Assembly: GCF_964340395.1 (NCBI RefSeq)
Contig: NC_135566.1
Span: forward strand, 4,570,001 to 4,634,000
DNA length: 64,000 bases
Reading direction: 5' to 3'
From: Glandiceps talaboti
Taxonomy: Eukaryota; Hemichordata; Enteropneusta; Spengelidae
The notes under the pieces are model-generated. The model ran no database searches. It was given only the letters and a program-made list of their open reading frames with translations, and was not told where the DNA came from. The position numbers were made by a program, and so were the translations under genes. Shown piece after piece: positions 29,151 to 43,100 of the stretch (the stretch's first letter is position 1; each line of letters opens with the position of its first letter).

Positions 29151-31052
29151 CATTGTATCAACGGAAACTTGAAAACAAGTAGTGAATGTGGTGTGTTTAA
29201 ATTTGTACCAGATAATGGATTAGTTACCGGCGTCAAACTAGAGATGTGATAAATGTTACTGGGCAAAATGAAAAATGGTTAAATTTGATTTTCATCAATC
29301 ACACCATGACAAAATCTATAGATCAGACGCTGTGTGCGTCATAATTAAATGTATCAAATCATTTTAGCTCTCTGTAGCAAGTGAGTACAAAAACATGATG
29401 AACTTAATAAGCCCTGTCGTATGCAAAATTTACTAATTATTTTACATGTCCTCTTGTCGATTTTATAATGTATATAGGATATGCCAGTGTCAGTTTCCTC
29501 GGGCCCTAGTCATATTTAATGTTCCATTATCACGTAAGACAAAGATAATCTGACATCACAAGTTTTAATTGATTAATTTTCTACCAAATTATCGACTGCT
29601 TTTTTTTTTATATTGTTAGATTAATTAGTGCTTTTTGTTTGTTTCATTGTTTGTCTTGAAACCGGAACAATACAAGATTTAAGCTTCCTAACTTGGGTTA
29701 AACTACTTGCATCCATTTCACTACTCTAATATAAAGTTAACACCAATGCATGTCTTTGTTTTATGGTGCTGTTAGCACAGTTGATGACGTAAGACGGATT
29801 ACCTCGACATGTTAGTATACGTGTCTTGATTTACGTCATAGACTGGTGTATGTATTATGCCTACAAACAATTGGCTTGAGTTCTGCAATTAGCAAGAGAT
29901 GGTTGAGTATGCTATCGAGAATAGAATATTGCAGGTGTGTATTAATACGCAGCAGAATTATCCCTCCCCAACAAATATGCACACTCGTCTTCGATGTAAT
30001 ATCCAATTTGTTACACATATATATCTTTGTGGATGTAAAGTCATATCTTTAACTTATCCTCGTCAGAAATATAATATGTTTAAAGAAGTGATATGCAAAT
30101 TCAGGAATTGCAAATTATAGCTTGAGTTCACATTTCACTTTCTCTGGATACGTGTAACAATTATCATACCATAGCTTATGACGTCACAGGCAATTCTCCA
30201 TTATACCAAAAACTGCAATTTTTAATATAATACATTAAGAAAATTATATATTATATTCAAGTTGTTTTAATTCCTAGATTCGCCAGATTCCATCATCTGT
30301 TTCACATGTTGACCAGGGAACGTCTTTGATATTCTGAATACAAAGGGTAACAATTCTTGGGAATATTTGTTTGTAAATGTCATTGTGGTGCCGTTTAACA
30401 TTTAACATTACGAAATGGTTTGTACATTATACATCTCGACATTTAGTTAATTCCCATAGGGTAAATATATTCACCACGCAGCCTTTTTACTCGATGCTAA
30501 ATATGAATGCGACGTGCCTTTTTTTATTAAAATGATCTAATTTGAAATTATTATGTTCGTGTGTTTCAGTGCTTATCAAATATGAATAAGCTTATATAAG
30601 TATTTGTGGAGTGAAGCATTACACGTGACTGAGAAAGCGTGTTTGTATCGTAAATGTGTTCATGGGAATCCATCATTTTTTTAGAGCAATGTTACAACAG
30701 TTCTTCATCATTATCTCGTACTTCTAAGCTCAGCGAGCAGTCGTATGCGACCTTTGAGCTTTTTACCTGCTTTTGTTGTCACACCACTTACATCAACAAA
30801 GTGAGCAATATCCTTTATTTTTCGATTTTTGATAAAATTATCCACTCGCCAACTGCATATAATTGCAACATATGTGTATGTTGAAGACTTGGTTTTTTTC
30901 ACTCTCAAATCAAATGCACGATATAATTATAATTTGAATGGTTATGCTCGAATGTTTCATAGGAATCATACAAACTTTGTAAACTTTAAATCTGCATTTT
31001 CATCTTCGAAGATTGCTATACACTCGATCTTTGCAATTACATTGCAGCTATA

Positions 31053-31590
31053 GATCACCTATCCCTTAGTCATTCGAACAATGGACTATCAGTCAGAACT
31101 TACAATTCCAAAGGTCAATCTCTAGCTCTCTCGATACGTCATAAAAACTTTGGATGCACAGCAATCAAATCCTGGACTCCCTGGATATTGTTGAAAGGGC
31201 AGTGTACAATATGCAATGATTTAAGATGGACTTAAATCATTGATTTATCTTTTTAAGAGAACGACCATCTTATCTCCCTACCCCTTTAATGTGTGTCACT
31301 AATCTTATTTGTTATGTATACTACTCCCCTCTATTTCTAATTGTACGATTGGACCCAGAGAATTTCCATGTGCATATTTGTATTCTATATATTAACAAAA
31401 TGGGTATTTATATTTGTATAGTCCTTATTTGATATATAAACCGACCAATTTACTTTGATTAGGTCTGCGGGAACTACTGGTACCATTTCATCTCGAGTAT
31501 TATCTGATCTGATTTTTTTTCACAAATTTTCTCATGTATTTCTTTCACTTCCTTGATGAATATAGTTCAATTCAATATACATTGTACATC
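31053..31590 (+). mobile_element. Possible LINE 3' end remnant
   Basis: A frame starting about 31050 includes NGLSVRTYN and KSWTPW and ends at a TTTAAG-ATGGACTTAAA-like stretch typical of non-LTR element C-termini. An AT-rich tail follows. Weaker than the 13.8-kb case. Confidence 0.25.
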
Positions 31591-32001
31591 ATTTTATCCA
31601 CTATCATATGAAAAGTTTTACACTTTTATAATTTTAGCAAATATATTTATCAAGGAAGACTACCACATTGTTCATTGCATGAAATAATCCTATACAATGT
31701 AATCCCGAATATCTCGTCATCTTGAATAATCAGGGGTTTCGAATTCACCGTAGTTCACCCCAACCCTTGAAGTGGAAGCATTCAAAATCGTTTATGTTAT
31801 TAAGCCCCAAACTATTGACTTATCGGCTATCATCGACAACAAAATGCTCTTGTTGCGCTTGCTATTTTAAAAATGACAACCCCATACTTTGTCGATTCTG
31901 AGGCACTCCAAAATTTCTAAATGGCACTGTCTCATCCTTTTTTTCTGAAACTGTGATTTTATGATATCATTTTTATCCAAGAACCTTTCGACTATTTCGA
32001 A

Positions 32002-32085
32002 GTTAATGCCCGGTGTCTTAGGCAGTCATGTTGGAAAAACAGTTGTTAATGCCGGGTGTCTTAGGCAGTCATGTTGGAAAAAACT
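32002..32085 (+). repeat. Two-copy 43-bp tandem repeat
   Basis: GTTAATGCC(C/G)GGTGTCTTAGGCAGTCATGTTGGAAAAA-type text occurs at 32002 and again at 32045. Confidence 0.9.
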
Positions 32086-34919
32086 TGTCAAGACTCGCAG
32101 CGCAGACTTGTACTTAGAGATCAAATATTGTGTAAGCCATCAGGAACATTCACCCTGCATCGTGTTCAAAATCCATTAGTAGTTTTCGTGATATTATAGA
32201 ATGCAAAATGATATGTTGTGAACATGGAGAGTGATTTATTGAAGATACAATATTTTGCGAAAATACACAGGAGATGGGTTGCTATTAAGGGTACAGTAAG
32301 GGAGCCTTCAGTAATTATAAGGGGAGAGGGCTGTGGAATTGGCATCATATAGAAAAAATACTTATTATTTAATTAATTACCAGAACATGTGTGATAGTGT
32401 CATTCGAATGATAGAGTTCTTACCATATACTCAGGTACAAAAATGGTATATTAAAAAGGGTTACAAAAAATCCGAAAAATACCACAGAGTGGGTTAGCAA
32501 GCCTCTTTATGCATACTCATCCACATTTATCACAACGCTATTTTACTCCTAAGCTGTTTGATGAGCATTCTCTAAACTGACTTCAGCCGAAATTGGTCTC
32601 ACTTATAGACAACTGCAACAATTGAACTAGGATATAGGTTAGTTATATATATCTCTGTTAGTATTCTTAGGTATAGTGACTTGTGTAATATCACCGTGCG
32701 CTCTATCGCAGTTAGTCTACGAAAAAGCTCTCAAAGTTATCGGAAATGTCATTACGGTTGTCGTGGAAACCCATGACTAGCCATGATAAAGTAGAGTAAA
32801 ATCTCAAGATGAGCGTGAAATTGGAGCTACTTAAGGCAAAAAGTACAATAACAGTATATCGTAAGGCAGGTTATTTCTATTTACGAGTGCTAAACTAAGA
32901 ATGCTCATATTAAACAACAAAAGGGCAATATCCTCCCTGCAAAGTGGATACTGTGACCCTCATACCAAAATGTTGGCTTTAGTTCTCATTAAAAGTGACG
33001 TCACTTTGCCCTTGGGAGTAGTCTCATTATGTATTTGAAATCAGTGACAGAAAATGAAAGAAAAAAAATTATATCGCTTGAAAATAATCAAACCATAGTG
33101 TATAGACGATATATGTAATAATTCCAACTAATATTTTTTATGGTTGCATATACTGCGTAAATATAATTATAGTATCGTAGCGTTCGTTGTATGAGGCAAA
33201 ATAGAATGTGTTGCATAATGAAAATCTTGTGTGCAGATACTGTACATTGGAATTTACTTTCTTTGTCAGACAGACCTGATTAAATATTTATTATTCATAT
33301 TTGGTTTTAGTACCCCTTTAGAATTTCAAACGTTTACCAGAAGCTCAGAAATCGATATTCGTCGGCATGAGAACACCTTGTGTACAATAGCTGAGATGCA
33401 AGACATTCACGTGGCATTGCGGATAAATTTAAGGTCATTGTTGCCTCAATATGTGGCTTAATTAGACACAATAATATAGATGCTAGGTTTGAGGACGATA
33501 TACAGACATTGTGGGAAAGAGAAACGTTTGGTCGAGTAGATTTAGGCTGAATGATACAAGAAGTGGTTTTGTTGTTGGCAGTAATGTCTGTACAATTTAT
33601 TTATTGTAGACATACTCACCAGGTATAACCATAATTGAAAACTATATCAGAACAAGATACATTTTGTTGGTCGCATCGTGTACATAAGACCATCATTTCC
33701 TCACATTTCTAGTATCAAAATAATGACATTCATGACAAAATAAATTCTCATAAAATGCATACAAATTGCCTTAACTAGAAAAAAGGCCTTGCCTTGTCTT
33801 TTTAATAGGCTAAGCATAGTTTTCCTTTAAAACACAACTTAGACGAGTGTGCATATCCAGGGAAACTTGCCCTTTAGATGTTTCTAATTCTAAGAAAGGG
33901 TTTGACCGGAATTTGTCTCCACGATGAATAAACACACATGTACTTATTCAATGTCATCATATAGTTTACACACTTACCTTCACGCTGGGAAGTAAATACT
34001 AAATCCATTGCACACCAGTTGCGTGTCGATAAAATCATTGCCTTAGATATTGTGCCAAATTTCCTTCTGAAAAGCCATATTCGCGGGGTCTTCAGTAACC
34101 TTGTCCTCGGCAGATATTTGTGGGAAAAAATGTGTGTACCTGAACAATGGTTAGGATATCATCTCTCTCCCTCCATTTTTTTGCAAAAATAAAAGGACTA
34201 CCAAGTCATTGCAAGGATACCTGAATATTGATGATATAAACACCAGCACCTGTATAAACCGTGTGACGTTAAGCTCTCATATCCAATACCTTCAAGCCAC
34301 TGATCATTGTTGTCATAGCAACGACTCGCTTTACGGATACAATTTCCCTAGTTGATACAGATATTACTCAACGTGATATTGAAACACAGCAGTTCAAAGA
34401 CAGCTTTAAATGAGCATTTCTCACACAGCAGACTTCGTGTTTTTTTCGTTCAGTTGCACTCTACATACGTTGACATTGTTGTATGGATGTTTACGAATTC
34501 CCTGGTTTGATGACGATGAACCCGTGGCTGGTTTCTCGGGTAGTTGTAAAGCTGTAGAGATTTGATGAACATGAAATATCAGGAAATGCACAACATGTTA
34601 AGAAAAAACAGAGCAGTATCGATCTTTGGCATGCAGTATATACTCCCACACAATGAATATTCCGTGACGGTTACGCTGTCAAACAGGCTTACAGAAGCGT
34701 AAAGGCAATAAACACAGAAAACAAGCAAAACAATCTTACGTGATGGAAGATTGGGTAGACATGCGCTGACGATTCTCAATCTGTGAGAGTGATCAAAAGC
34801 TTACTACTGAACGAATAAATGAATGGTGATTTTGATTTGTGAATGTATGTACTGCAGGTCATTGCTTAGAAGGGAGCAAAAGGTCACTACACCGTACACA
34901 ATGGCATGATTGATAGATG

Positions 34920-35062
34920 TGGTATGTATGTATGTATGTATGTATGTATGTATGTATGTATGTATGTATGTATGTATGTATGTATGTATGTATGTATGTA
35001 TGTATGTATGTATGTATGTATGTATGTATGTATGTATGTATGTATGTATGTATGTATGTATG

Positions 35063-35093
<31 letters not shown>

Positions 35094-35186
35094 TGTATGT
35101 ATGTATGTATGTATGTATGTATGTATGTATGTATGTATGTATGTATGTATGTATGTATGTATGTATGTGTGTGTGTGTGTGTGTGT

Positions 35187-35219
<33 letters not shown>

Positions 35220-35379
35220 TGTGTGCATGCGTGTATGTATGTATGTATGTATGTATGTATGTATGTATGTATGTATGTATGTATGTATGTATGTATGTAT
35301 GTATGTATGTATTATTTATGTATGTGTGTATGTATGTATGTCTGTATGTATGTTTATCTGTCTGTCCGTCTGTCTGTCC

Positions 35380-35461
<82 letters not shown>

Positions 35462-35495
35462 TCGTCTGTCTGTTCGTCTGTCTGTTCGTCCGTAG
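34920..35495 (+). repeat. Very long compound (ATGT)n-(GCGT)n-(ATGT)n-(TCTG)n array
   Basis: Almost 580 bp, the longest microsatellite here. Contains the ATTATTTATGTATGTG interruption also seen at 6.09 kb. The frames of 113-242 codons on both strands are artefacts. Confidence 0.97.
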
Positions 35496-36349
35496 GTTCT
35501 ACTGACAAACTGATATTACAATTGCCTGACATATATGACTTGATACATTTAACAGATAATACGTGTACTTTGTAAGATTGATTACAATCAGTTGTTGTAA
35601 TAATTGGCTGTGGTTATTTCATTGATTTTATGACCGATACGGAACATTCCCTTCTACTTTGATTTGGGTCATGTAATTTAAGTCTATGAGATACTGTGTT
35701 CGCTTTTATTATTTTGTACACAACGCTTTGAATGCACTGAACGACTAGGTTGGCAATACTGTGGCCAATCAAGTTGGGGAGACGTTCATAGGACTAGAGT
35801 GTTCAGTTGAATGGAATCTGAATGAAAGCGTTCTATAGGACTTGTGGCAACCCAATTTTGGAGGAAATGTAAACGTAAATACATAAATATACAAATTCTG
35901 AGTCAACATGAATCAGACTGAGACCGTTAAATACCAATACAGAGATAGGCTTGGAAACCGAAGCTATAAATATGTCATTCAAATTTATGGGTACCCCGGG
36001 GGCTGAGGTCTATGTGACAGACGCATTTATTTGGTGTTACTATGGGTTTCTATCAGCTACATTCGTATTGGCTGATATTTTCTCTCGTGCACGTAGACTC
36101 ATTTGTTGATTTTTCTGGAAATGATTAGAATGGAAACTGAAAGGAAATGATGTTCCTTAAATCTACCAATTAAAGAGCAAATGTCTGAAGCTAAACATGG
36201 CTATGCAATTACATTTGGATAAATATTGGGATTTATTGCTAAATACACGAATAAAATGTAATGACGTTGAATTTTAATCATTGGGTGATAACTTGTCTTG
36301 AAATCAGAACAATTTGATAATGTATGCTACTTTACTTTACTGTTGTCCG

Positions 36350-36443
<94 letters not shown>

Positions 36444-37740
36444 GTCCGTCCGTCCGTCAGTCCCTCTCTCGCTCGTAGTTTATGTTTCAAATAATAGTCA
36501 GCAATGTACTCACACAATTATAGAATTATAGAAACCCTATAGGAATGAAAGGACACTAATAACATTAGGTAATCAGTCGGTAGTGTTAGTGTTTGTATAC
36601 TTGAATAGGTGTGATTACTGTACAGGTTTATAGGCATTGTTCAATACCATCCAATTATGACATCTCACACAAGGTACTTTTACAAACTCATGGAGACAAA
36701 TTTCATTAAACAGACAAAGCCGTGTGAATACAAATACTAGTTTTTAATCAGAATATTCTTTTAGCGAGGAACTGACAGGGGTATTATCAACCTAGCCTGC
36801 CAAATAACTCGGATATCACTGCCGCAAGAGGGCAGCACCACGGTATAAGAGCGAAAACAACGATACGCTATCAACATGGATTCGGTAAATGTACTTAATA
36901 ATGACTTGGGAGTTCTGTCCTTCAGCTCAACCAATTAGAACCAAACACAGGCATTGGTTTAATTCAAACACAAACTCACTTTGGTGGTAATAGTGGGAAA
37001 CAACTATAGAGCAAATTTAAAAACTATCAGTGTGATGGGATCTTTCTACAGAAAAAAATACCTGTTTCTAGTGGACAAGGAAGAACTTGGAGTCATGAGA
37101 GATGTTTTACACTGAAGGATATAGGCACTCAGGACTCATGCATATTCAGTGTACAACTTGAATATATTATTTCAGCTGACTCCCATGCTGCAGTAGGCCA
37201 TAGCAAATGCCTTATAAGTTATAAAGGCACAACTTGATGCTTCTCTGAAATAGCAAGTAATTGTAGATGATGTAACATCATGAAATGACTCTCCAGAACC
37301 CATAGTGAACCATTGACGTCGAGAGGCAAGGGCTGATGATGTCAGTCGGGTTCCATCCTAATTATGTGGTACTGAGTTTTCATTCTTAGTCTCCGACATG
37401 TCGTACTTTTCTAAAGTTTCTCCGAGGCTCTGAACCACTGTGCGAATTAAACCTATACGTTTGGTAGTGACACAGGGGCGTGTAATATTTCATAGATTGT
37501 TGTTTTCCAGGTCTACAGACTAAATATAACAACCTTTTGATTAAGATATATTCCTACATGTAAAGGGAAGAGATATTTCTTAGTAGTATAGAGATTGATA
37601 CATTTGTAGCAGCAAGATTCGTACCATATTTTCCTACGAAAACGGCATTCTAAGCAATAAGAAAACAACAATCTATGAAATATTACATGCCCCTGTGGGT
37701 AGTGACATGAGTGATACGACGCTTCTCGTGAGATAGCTTA
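35496..37740. other. Intergenic sequence upstream of RNF25
   Basis: One TCTG array, otherwise unique sequence. No gene seen running divergently from the RNF25 promoter. Confidence 0.6.
36350..36472 (+). repeat. (TCTG)n array
   Basis: About 22 units plus a TCCG end. Confidence 0.97.
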
Positions 37741-37772
37741 TGCGCATGCCCAGTTAGTAAACAAAATGGCAG
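37741..37772 (+). promoter_or_regulatory. RNF25 core promoter motifs (NRF1-like and YY1-like)
   Basis: TGCGCATGCCCA at 37741-37752 differs by one base from the palindromic NRF1 consensus. CAAAATGGCAGC over the start codon matches the YY1 consensus (AANATGGCNGC) that marks TATA-less housekeeping promoters with short 5' leaders. No TATA box is evident. Motif matches only. Confidence 0.45.
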
Positions 37773-37818
37773 CCTCCATTGGAAGTAGACACCGGGATGT
37801 TTCAGAAAGTGACGACGG
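37766..37818 (+). CDS. RNF25: RNF25 exon 1 (start codon)
   Basis: Encodes residues 1-17 plus two bases of Gly18, beginning MAAS and rich in Ser/Asp. The donor is CGG|GTATGG. Without splicing the frame hits a stop about 45 bases later, so splicing is required. It is the least certain RNF25 exon because this N-terminus is poorly conserved, but phase, Kozak context and promoter motifs agree. Confidence 0.8.
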
Positions 37819-40037
37819 GTATGGATGTTATTTTCATTTTTTACAGAGAATATTTGTGAAGTAATCACATATAGTTGGATTTATATGCAACTTATGTGGC
37901 TAAAATACCGATACAGACTTGGCAAATGAGTTCCACCAGCTCTGTTCTGGAGTCAGTGTGCGTGTCTGGGATCGCGATCACATTCGTAAATTATAATGGT
38001 GGCATATGTCATATCAAAAACAAAATCCAGTAAGCGATATAAGTAGGGATCCTGATAAGGTGACCATAGTGTGTTAATAAGATATTTAGGCCAGAGTTTA
38101 TCATTTTTAGTAGTCTAGTTCGGTATCGACGTTACGATTTACACATTGTCAGAATCGATCTCGACTTACTCCACCTGCAAGCAGGCCAACTTTCTCTTGG
38201 ACCATACCCTGGGGGACCGAGCACTACCGTGTTTAAAGTCCCTTGCCCAATACCAGGATGCAGGTTACCGGAGAGCTTCAATAAATGTAGTGTTAGTTTT
38301 GCATGGAGGAAAGTCGTACTCAAATGGTTAAATTCAAATACATCGTGGAAGTAAAACACACATATTCATAACCACAGTTATAATATCTATTGCAGGTACA
38401 GGGTAGCAGAGGAAATAGAGTTACTGGAAGCTATTTACATCCATGAACTGAGTGTTGAGACAGATGATTGGTAAGTCATACTTCTGTACACAGTATACTA
38501 TTAGTCATGTGACAGACAGCTACTCTTTACAGTACAACTGACTTTGCCTTGGTGCTTTATATGTGTAACTTGACATTGCTTACACACACTTACACACGCA
38601 CGCATGCACGCACACACACACACACACGCACGTGCACGCACGCACTCACTCACTCAGACAATTTCAAATGCAAAAGAAGTAATTACCCAGGTGCAATGCA
38701 CAGTGGGGTATGGAAGTAGTCAAGTTGATATGTTGATTATCAGTTGGAAAATAAACAATTGAAGCCATTAACACCATCTGGTCCATGTGTAATGTTTTCA
38801 ACACAAACAGTCAATAGAGAACAAAGTTTGAAAATGTACCTATGAGGTTTTAGGGACACCAGTCCTTTTGATGGCATGGGTTTAAATCCTACCACTGCCA
38901 CTAAGTATGAACTGAATAGTCTCAGATGTAGTGAGACCGACTGGGTTGATTTACCAAATTAGGAGTATAATTCACCAACTACATAGTACATGCACTGATG
39001 TTCATGGAACAGAACTAAACATCTTTGTTGTCTGGTTGCTAGACTGAACTTGCCTAGCAGTATTTGGAAATAGAGTACCTTGAGTAAATAACATACAAGT
39101 ATGCAAATCCATGTGATGATGTCACTATATTAGGTCACATTGTACTTATGTGTATTTAATCTGCCAAATTTATAATACAACCCATAACACCAGTGTATAC
39201 AATGCCCTCCTGCAGTCACATGACAAATCAACATCATTGAACTGTATACAAATACAATAACAGCTGAAGAAGGCTGAGTGATTTAGCTGAAATATACTAG
39301 GTAAATTATTTACTCTTTGAGTTCGGAACTAATACGGAATATGGTTCCAGAGCAAGGACACAACAGTTTTGTTTGTACCAGTGTTACTGGTTTTACATCA
39401 AGATGTTACATGTTCACACTATGTGTATATTCTCAGTCGGACCAAACAGTGTACTTGATTACTCATGTTATTTTCAGTGGAAACCCATCAGTATTGAGTT
39501 TGATATTACATCCCGCAACAGCTGAGAATACTGAAACTCAATATGTCTGCATTACTCTGGTTTTACAGCTGCCAAAGGATGTGAGTAGTACTATCTGTTT
39601 ATCTGTACAAGTTGTGTTGACTTGCAAATTGTGAAATTGTATTTCTTTTGCTTGTTCCTTTCTCTGTTCTGTATGCAAGTATTCCTTTTTATACTTTATT
39701 GTATTCTATACACTGATGTCTGTTAATATGGATAAAGTAGCTATAAAGGTATACTATGTATACACTTGTCACTATGTAGACTGCAAGATTCGATGTTGTT
39801 GGCAACCTTGTTCACTATTAGCTAAACACCCTGAGTAATGATCGAGTGACTTATAATGTACACTACAATGCCGTAGCCTGTTTACTGTGTTGTCGAGATA
39901 CATTGTTAGCTGGTCATACCTCCTAGCCCTTGTATTCTCATGCTTGTAATGATTACAAGTGAGGGTGCGAATACAGCTCAGTATGATATGTGAATCTGTG
40001 TGTGTTGGTGTGTTTGTGTGTTGATGGATGGATGGAT

Positions 40038-40112
<75 letters not shown>

Positions 40113-43100
40113 TGTGTATGGATCTGATGTGGGTATGACTTGGTGTATGCATGCATATGTGAATATGTATGTGTGAGAGGTGGGTATTGGTGGGTATATT
40201 CATACATGTGTGAATGTGTGGGATGTGGGTATTATATTCATGCATGTGTGAATGTGTGTGTGGGATGTGGGTATCAGTGGGTATATTCATACACGTGTAT
40301 GTATGTTTGATGTGGGTATCGGAGGGTATATTCATACATGTGTATGTATGTTTGATGTGGGTATTGGTGGGTATGTGGGTATATTCATACATGTGTATGT
40401 TTCTTTGTGTGTAGCTGATTTCATGGTAATTCTAAAATCAACGTAAAATACTTACTGTATCTTGTTTTTTTGCTTTTCAGTATCCATGTAATTTACCTGA
40501 AATACTTATTAGAAATTCAAGAGGCCTTTCAGATGAACAACTCATGAGGTAAGCTATACATGGTAGATTTTAATAAAAAAAACATACGCAGTATTGAAAT
40601 TAGTGGAGTGTAAGAACACCAATGTCACCAGAACTAAAACGAAGAAAAACGCAACAAACTGTGCTGTGTATGTATGAAAATGACACAAGAAAAATGTAAA
40701 GACTGGTAGGAATCAAAACATATGATATGTATTTAAAAACTAGACTAACAAGACTCTCTACATTTGGGGCTCTCACTTACTGACTACCACCTCAGAGAGT
40801 CTGGAAACAGTAAGTGACTTCTGATTTGGTTAGGACACATAAATCATGCAAATAAGGTCATAGTTTGTATGATTATTTTATTTGAAATTAACAGGTATCT
40901 GTTGCTTTACACTCAAACATGTGGTACAGGAGATTGAATTACTATTAAACTTTGTGTCCCATTCTTGGAAATGTACTTACCATGATGCATTTGCCCTAAC
41001 CCAAATTCCAAGTCATGCAAATTTTGCCTGATATTTTCCCACACTTTCTGGGGGTAGTAGCCATTAAGCAAGAGCCCCCAACACTGAGAGTTTAGGTAAC
41101 TGAGACAATATAAAAACAGATAGTTCATGTACATATACAAAGTTATGTATGTCAACCTGAGCTCCAGGGTACGGGTATAGATAAACTGGATATACTTTGT
41201 ATACAGTTTGATTATTATCAGTCTGATACTGTACATTTTATTTTGTAGTTTACGTAAGGATTTACATAGACTAGCCGAAGACAGGCGAGGTGGTGCAATG
41301 TTATATGAACTCATCGAGGTAAGTTAATTACACATATTTCAAGTCTTTATATATAGCCTTGCTATTTGTGCTTCTGTTACATAGCTTTGACCTTAAAATG
41401 CAGGCACACTTTTATCAGCTGTTATCTGAAGGGTTGCTCAGTATATCTTCAATGCAGTGTACCCCTTAAAGTTAAAGACATGTTGATGTTTAAGGTGTTG
41501 ATTACATTTATTTGTTTGTTTGTCTCCACAGCTTGCCAAAGAGAGTCTTACAAGCAATAATCTCCCTAGTGTTCAATGTGTGATATGTTTGTATGAATTA
41601 CAGGTAAGGAAGTCATAGTACTAACTTCACTGGTTCCTGTGTACATTGAATACATATGCAGGTAACTAGTAATTGCATCTTGGACCGACCACCCAAAAAT
41701 ACTGCAAAGGATTGTGGGAATATATGCACATTTCAATGGTAATTCAATATGGCAGATCCAAGATGGTGATGACTAGTTATCTGTGGTCTCACGTAAACTG
41801 ATAGGTCACATGATCATGCAGGGACCAGTGAAAGTAAAAACATGCAGTCACCCATTTCTTTCCAAGATAATGGTGCGTGTTACCCACCAAGAGGTCTGTT
41901 AGCATACCATCAGAATGTAGTCTAAAAGTAGCTTTAATTTTTGACCAATACACCATAGGCCAGTAATCAGAAAAAACAAAAGATTGTGTAGTTTGGCCAC
42001 TAGGTGTGCTATTCAGAAGCAGCTTTTGGCTCAGAAGTGAGGGCCATGATAGTCAAGCACAATAGCCTTTGATTCTTTAAAAAAAACCAATCATTTCCGA
42101 GTGTTTCACATGCAAAATGAAAGTTTGTGGCATCCTCACTCGGTAAAAACATTCTACTAACTTTGTTTAAAGACCTATTATTTAGGAACGCTCAGAGTTG
42201 TTGTAGCCACATTTAGTTGACTGCTTCTTGTAATACCTTGTATTGTTAGCTATTCACTTTTGCTGATAAGGGGCACCCTCTTGTAGCATTTTTTTCAAAA
42301 GTGACTTCAAGGTAGGTGAAATAGGGTGTATTACCAAGCAATAAATAAATTTGTTACATTTATCTTTGATGTCAATGTATATTTTCTTTCTTATTTATCA
42401 CAGGAAGAGGATGATTTCATCAAAACAGAGTGTTATCACTACTTTCATTCATATTGTTTGGCAAACTACATAGAACATGCCATTAAGGAAGAAGAAAAGG
42501 TATGATTACAATTTAATTATAATTTTTTGAGTTTTTTCTTGGATGAATAAATATAACACTGTCGAGGACAGAATTGAAGTATTGCTTACCATTCAAGTAT
42601 AACTATTCTTATAACTTGCTTAAAGGGCCAATTTTCCATCTTTGGTCAGTGTGTTGATACTTCAAACTGTGTATCAAGCCAAAAATACAGTCCCCAAAAT
42701 GCAACTGATTTCAAAAATACAGTGACAGATTTTTTTCCCTGAATATTCACAATACTGTAGTCCAATATTAGTAGATAAAAAGTCTGTAATACTCTCTAAA
42801 CTGGCAGTTTCATAGACACTCTATGAGCTCTGTGAGCGTGTCACATTCAAAGTCATCTAACCTAATGAGTTTTCATCTTAATCCGACTCCTTTTTATATG
42901 CAGAGTAGGCCTTTAAGCTTGTATCAAGTGCTTTGGAGGGTTCAAAACTAGCCATTGCCATGTGAGAAAAGGCCACTGGTTTTCTGTTGTGGACCACCAA
43001 ATGTACATTCACACACCAAGCTTTCCACATGTTAATGGTTTCAGGTGTATATATCCAATTTTATATGAAGAAGAAATTAAGAAATGGTAACTGCAATGAA

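Larger units (their letters stand above)
29151..34919. other. No supported gene
   Basis: Unique AT-rich DNA apart from the possible LINE tail (31.05 kb) and the 43-bp duplication (32.0 kb). Confidence 0.6.

Noticed and set aside
34804-35575. Frames of up to 242 codons (Thr-Tyr-Ile-His, Met-Tyr-Val-Cys, Leu-Ser-Val-Cys, Thr-Asp-Arg-Gln repeats)
   Set aside because: Translations of ATGT/TCTG microsatellites, open on both strands in several frames.
38840-38990. tRNA-like B box (GGTTTAAATCC) in RNF25 intron 2
   Set aside because: No matching A box, cloverleaf or second copy seen; not enough to call a tRNA or SINE.
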